Program-made: the position numbers and the translations under genes
Part shown: in pieces, positions 31,500-39,068 of the stretch
Layout of the letters: each line of letters starts with the position of its first letter
Position numbering within the stretch: the stretch's first letter is position 1
NCBI RefSeq assembly: GCF_026125825.1
Contig: NZ_JAHCKK010000040.1
Location: 1 to 39,068, forward strand
From: Hydrogenophaga sp.
GTDB lineage: Bacteria; Pseudomonadota; Gammaproteobacteria; Burkholderiales; Burkholderiaceae_C
Reading direction: 5' to 3'
DNA: 39,068 nt
Notes under the pieces: generated by a model
Databases searched by the model: none
What the model was told of the DNA's origin: nothing
What the model saw: the letters and a program-made list of their open reading frames with translations, nothing else

Positions 31500-31987
31500 T
31501 CAGCGCCAGCCCGGCACCTTCTTCAGCACGAAGTTCATCACCGGCTCGGGTGGGGTGCTGCGCCCCTGGGCCGAGCGGCGGATGCCGCGCAGCTCCTGGC
31601 CGCAGCCCGAGGCGGTGACGCTGCCTTCCCACACCGCGTCCAGATTCACGCCATCGGCCGACTCGTCGAGGTTGAACTCGCCGTCGGTCACGTCGCCCGA
31701 CACCACGGCCTGCCGGTCGTTGCCCGCCGTGCTGCGCTTGAGGTTGCCGCGCACGCTGTCCGGGTACTCCGGGTGGCGCTCAAACAGCAGCGCGCCGCTG
31801 GAGGCGGGCGCAGCTTCGCTGCCGCCCTCCTGCGGCCACAGCACCAGCTGCCACAGGCCGTAGAGCTGGCTGGGCACCATGTCGCCGCCGGAGGTGCAGG
31901 CGGTGGGGGCGGTGGGGGCGGAGGCAGGTGCCTGTGCAAGGCCGGCACCGCACAGCAATGTGCATGCGAGGGCGAGACAGAGGTGTT

Positions 31988-31991
<4 letters not shown>
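31500..31991 (-). CDS. Small secreted protein of unknown function, 163 aa
   Basis: A signal peptide (KHLCLALACTLLCGAGLAQA) is followed by a Pro/Ala/Thr linker and a domain with GLWQLVLWPQEGGSEAAP, GNLKRSTAGNDRQAVVSGDV and WEGSVTASGCGQELRGIRR. It has two or three Cys after cleavage. It is likely periplasmic; a lipobox is not clear. The ATG overlaps the Rep helicase stop (ATGA at 31988-31991), so the two are co-translated. I do not recognise the domain. Confidence 0.72.
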
Positions 31992-34066
<2,075 letters not shown>

Positions 34067-34155
34067 GGGCAGGGGCGGGCGGACGTCGGGAAAGGCGGGA
34101 AAAGAGCGTTGGATCATACCGGGCGGGGTGTCGCGGGCCGCCCACGGGCGCCTGA

Positions 34156-37161
<3,006 letters not shown>

Positions 37162-37187
37162 TCGTTGCGGCGGCCGGTCGGACCCAG

Positions 37188-37217
37188 AGCCCCGGGGCGT
37201 TGAGCCCGGGGCTTTTT
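37188..37217. terminator. Rho-independent terminator after katG, probably bidirectional
   Basis: AGCCCCGGG and CCCGGGGCT flank a short loop and are followed by TTTTT. It lies between the katG stop and the convergent metallohydrolase gene, whose stop is at its edge. Confidence 0.8.
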
Positions 37218-38185
37218 CATTTCTTGCTCAGCGCCTCCTGCTCCAGCAGCAGGTAGGTGTTGTAGGCGTTCATGCGGTTGGCCGGGCCGAACATGGGCAT
37301 GGCCTCGAAAGCGGACCAGTCGGTCTTGTCGTAGGCCTCTTCAAATGGCACGAAGTTCTCCACCGCCTCGCCCATGCTCTGGCGCAGGTGCCTGAGGTAG
37401 TCGCGCGTGGTGCCGATGTCCTTCTTCGGGTCGGTGGACGCGGCACCATGCCCGGGCACGACGGCCTTGGCGTCAAACGCCAGCAACCGCTCCAGCGACA
37501 GGATCCACTGGCGGCTGTTGGCCTGCCCCACGAAAGGCAGGCGGCCGTTGAAGAACAGGTCGCCCGCGAACAGCACCTTCTCCGAGGGCACGAACACCGT
37601 GAGGTCTTCGGGCGTGTGGGACGGCCCGACCGGGGTCAGATCGAACACCACGCCGCCGACCTTCAGGGACGTGGGCCCGTCGATCCAGATGTCGGCCGGC
37701 ACGATGCGGGTCTGCTCGTTGATCCAGGGCGCCAGGTCGGTGCGTGAGGCTTCCAGGCGCAGGCGCGCGGTGTCGGATTGGATGTACTCGCGCGACGCAG
37801 CGTGCGCGATGATCTTCGCCCCCAGTTGCTTGAAGTGCTGCAGGCCATAGATGTGGTCGGCGTGGTAGTGGGTCAGGATCACGTGCGTGATCGGCTGGTC
37901 GGTGCGCTGGCGGATCGCCTGCGTGAGCCGTTCGGCCAGCCGGGGCGAGCCCAGCGCGTCCACCACCACCACGCCTTGCGGGGTGATCACGAAGCCCGCG
38001 TTGCTGATGAAGTTCTGGTTCTTGGTCGAGCCCAGCTGGGTCAGCCCCTGCACGTAGTAGCTGTGCGGCCCGACCGCCTCCACGGTCATGGCCGGGCCGG
38101 TGTCGGCGGCGGGCTGGGCCTGGGCGGCGAAGGTGGCCAGGGCCATCAGGGGCGCAAGCCACCAGCGAAGGGAAAGTCGGGGCAC
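37217..38185 (-). CDS. Metallo-beta-lactamase-fold hydrolase, exported, 322 aa
   Basis: The GTG start at 38185 has GGAG 7 nt upstream and gives a clean signal peptide (PRLSLRWWLAPLMALATFAA, cleavage near AQA); a TTG at 38224 is less likely. The zinc site is visible as THYHADHIYG (HxHxDH), SHTPED, AGDLFF and PGHGAAS. The protein resembles periplasmic SoxH-like/quinoprotein-relay metallohydrolases, with IsNAGFVITPQGVVVVDALG near the start. The natural substrate is unknown. True beta-lactamase activity is not suggested by context. It is divergent from the GAF gene across an AT-rich 100-bp gap. Confidence 0.85.
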   Translation of the reverse strand: MPRLSLRWWLAPLMALATFAAQAQPAADTGPAMTVEAVGPHSYYVQGLTQLGSTKNQNFISNAGFVITPQGVVVVDALGSPRLAERLTQAIRQRTDQPITHVILTHYHADHIYGLQHFKQLGAKIIAHAASREYIQSDTARLRLEASRTDLAPWINEQTRIVPADIWIDGPTSLKVGGVVFDLTPVGPSHTPEDLTVFVPSEKVLFAGDLFFNGRLPFVGQANSRQWILSLERLLAFDAKAVVPGHGAASTDPKKDIGTTRDYLRHLRQSMGEAVENFVPFEEAYDKTDWSAFEAMPMFGPANRMNAYNTYLLLEQEALSKK

Positions 38186-38284
38186 GGGTCGTCTCCAGTA
38201 GTCTTGCCTGCTCTTATATCGCAATTCGCTTATATTTGAGCAAAGTCGGCCTTGTGAAGCCTAAAGTTGTAGGAGAGGCTGCCG

Positions 38285-38833
38285 ATGGACAGGCAGGCCG
38301 GCGCTGGATGTGCCGGCATGGAGAATGCCGTGATCAAAGCCCCTTTGCCGCACAACGAAGCGAGGCGCCTGAAGGCACTTCGTGACCTGGTGATCCTGGA
38401 CACGCCGCCCGAGGCGCGTTTCGACCGCATCTCGGCGTTCGCGGCGAAAGAATTCAATGTGCCGATCGCGCTGGTGTCGCTGGTCGACCAGGACCGCCAA
38501 TGGTTCAAGTCGTCTTTCGGCATGGGCGACGTACAGGAAACGCCGCGCGACATTTCCTTCTGCGGCCACGCGGTGACAATGGCCAAGACGCTGATCGTGC
38601 CCGACGCCCTGGCCGATCCCCGCTTTGCGGACAACCCCATGGTGGTGGGGCACCCCTATGTGCGCTTCTACGCCGGAGCGCTGCTGCGCTTGCCCTACGG
38701 GCAGGTCGTGGGCACGCTGTGCATCATGGACCGCCGCCCGCGCCAGTTCGACAAGCTGGACGAAGCCATCCTCAACGGCCTGCGCGACGTGGTGGTGGAG
38801 GAGCTTTTCCGGCGCGAGGAGTCGGTGTCGTGA
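38285..38833 (+). CDS. GAF-domain sensor-like protein, 182 aa
   Basis: This single-domain protein has the GAF signature: RLKALRDLVILDTPPEARFD, FNVPIALVSLVDQDRQWFKS, ETPRDISFCGHAV and RFYAGALLRLPYGQVVGTLC. The start ATG at 38285 has AGGAGA 8 nt upstream, and a second ATG at 38318 would also give a full domain. Stand-alone GAF proteins of this type bind small ligands and feed signalling proteins. Its stop overlaps the next gene's GTG (GTGA), so the two are co-translated. Confidence 0.85.
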   Translation: MDRQAGAGCAGMENAVIKAPLPHNEARRLKALRDLVILDTPPEARFDRISAFAAKEFNVPIALVSLVDQDRQWFKSSFGMGDVQETPRDISFCGHAVTMAKTLIVPDALADPRFADNPMVVGHPYVRFYAGALLRLPYGQVVGTLCIMDRRPRQFDKLDEAILNGLRDVVVEELFRREESVS

Positions 38834-39068
38834 GCGCCCATCGACCGCAGGTGCTGCTGATCGAACCCGATGGGCTGGTGCGCGGCACGGTGGCCTCGGT
38901 GTGCCGCGAGCTGCAGCTGGTGCGGCTGCAGCAGGCGACCACCATCGCCCAGGGCGAAAAATGGATGCAGGGCAACGTGGATCACGGCCTCCTGCTCTCG
39001 CTGGCCGAGCGCGAAGCGGCTCTGGCGCTGCTCGCGCGATTGCGTGGCGGTGAGCTGGCCTGCGAGCC
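38830..39068 (+). CDS. Response-regulator receiver-like protein (N-terminal part; runs off the window)
   Basis: The GTG at 38830 overlaps the GAF gene's stop. The visible 79 residues begin SAHRPQVLLIEPDGLVRGTV and continue with a helix-strand pattern like a receiver domain. The usual acidic pair is reduced to LIEPDG, and the phosphoacceptor Asp position is not clear (LLLSLAERE). It may be a degenerate receiver. The partner is the GAF protein. Confidence 0.6.
   Translation, partial: MSAHRPQVLLIEPDGLVRGTVASVCRELQLVRLQQATTIAQGEKWMQGNVDHGLLLSLAEREAALALLARLRGGELACE

Noticed and set aside
37217-38185. True beta-lactamase
   Set aside because: The HxHxDH site marks the fold only; the overall pattern is SoxH-like and there is no resistance context.

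Overview
The window is GC-rich DNA from a betaproteobacterium, most likely order Burkholderiales, family Comamonadaceae. This is inferred from the style of the Rep helicase, KatG, type VI secretion fragments and insertion sequences, and no rRNA or tRNA gene was seen to confirm it. It has three parts: a large aromatic-acid catabolic island on the minus strand (about 1.5-20.1 kb), a belt of broken and nested insertion sequences with a GntR regulator and a ferredoxin reductase (20.2-27.3 kb), and a more chromosome-like right part that contains several gene wrecks (27.3-39.1 kb). The extreme left (1-1.4 kb) is a mosaic of accessory-element scraps: a possible phage spanin end, a small unknown gene, a broken COG2958/HrgA-like gene, a relaxase tail and a RadA-like tail.

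The main content is an 18.6 kb run of 20 genes, all on the minus strand and read from 20128 to 1545. The upstream half is a complete catechol meta-cleavage route: hydrolase, XylT-type ferredoxin, catechol 2,3-dioxygenase, HbpS/GlcG-like protein, 2-hydroxymuconic semialdehyde dehydrogenase, hydratase, acylating acetaldehyde dehydrogenase, aldolase, oxalocrotonate decarboxylase and tautomerase. The next five genes have the same kinds of product and the same order (oxygenase alpha, oxygenase beta, SCPx-type thiolase, DUF35 protein, CoA ligase) as ipfABDEF, the ibuprofen-degrading cluster known from Sphingomonas. They are followed by a complete Liv-type ABC importer (binding protein, H, M, G, F) and a Rieske ferredoxin.

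Read together, the genes propose this route: import of an aryl-acetic or 2-aryl-propionic acid, CoA activation, ring 1,2-dioxygenation of the CoA ester, retro-aldol loss of the side chain as acyl-CoA to give a (substituted) catechol, then meta-cleavage to pyruvate and acyl-CoA. The oxygenase's reductase lies apart, at 25670-26893 on the plus strand, across the insertion-sequence belt. A GntR/FCD regulator (21904-22710) and two palindromes upstream of the operon are candidate control elements.

The insertion-sequence belt holds fragments of IS701, IS110, IS66, IS630 and IS3 families. An IS5-family element with 16-bp terminal repeats is nested inside the IS630 transposase gene, and an IS3-family element is flanked by an ACCT repeat. 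To the right, a type VI secretion locus has been reduced to pieces of tssF, hcp, tssC and tssA. Beyond it are a probable small RNA, small unknown genes, a Rep helicase, an AEC permease gene truncated straight into a katG that has lost its start codon, a metallo-beta-lactamase-fold protein, and a GAF-domain gene translationally coupled to a gene that runs off the window.
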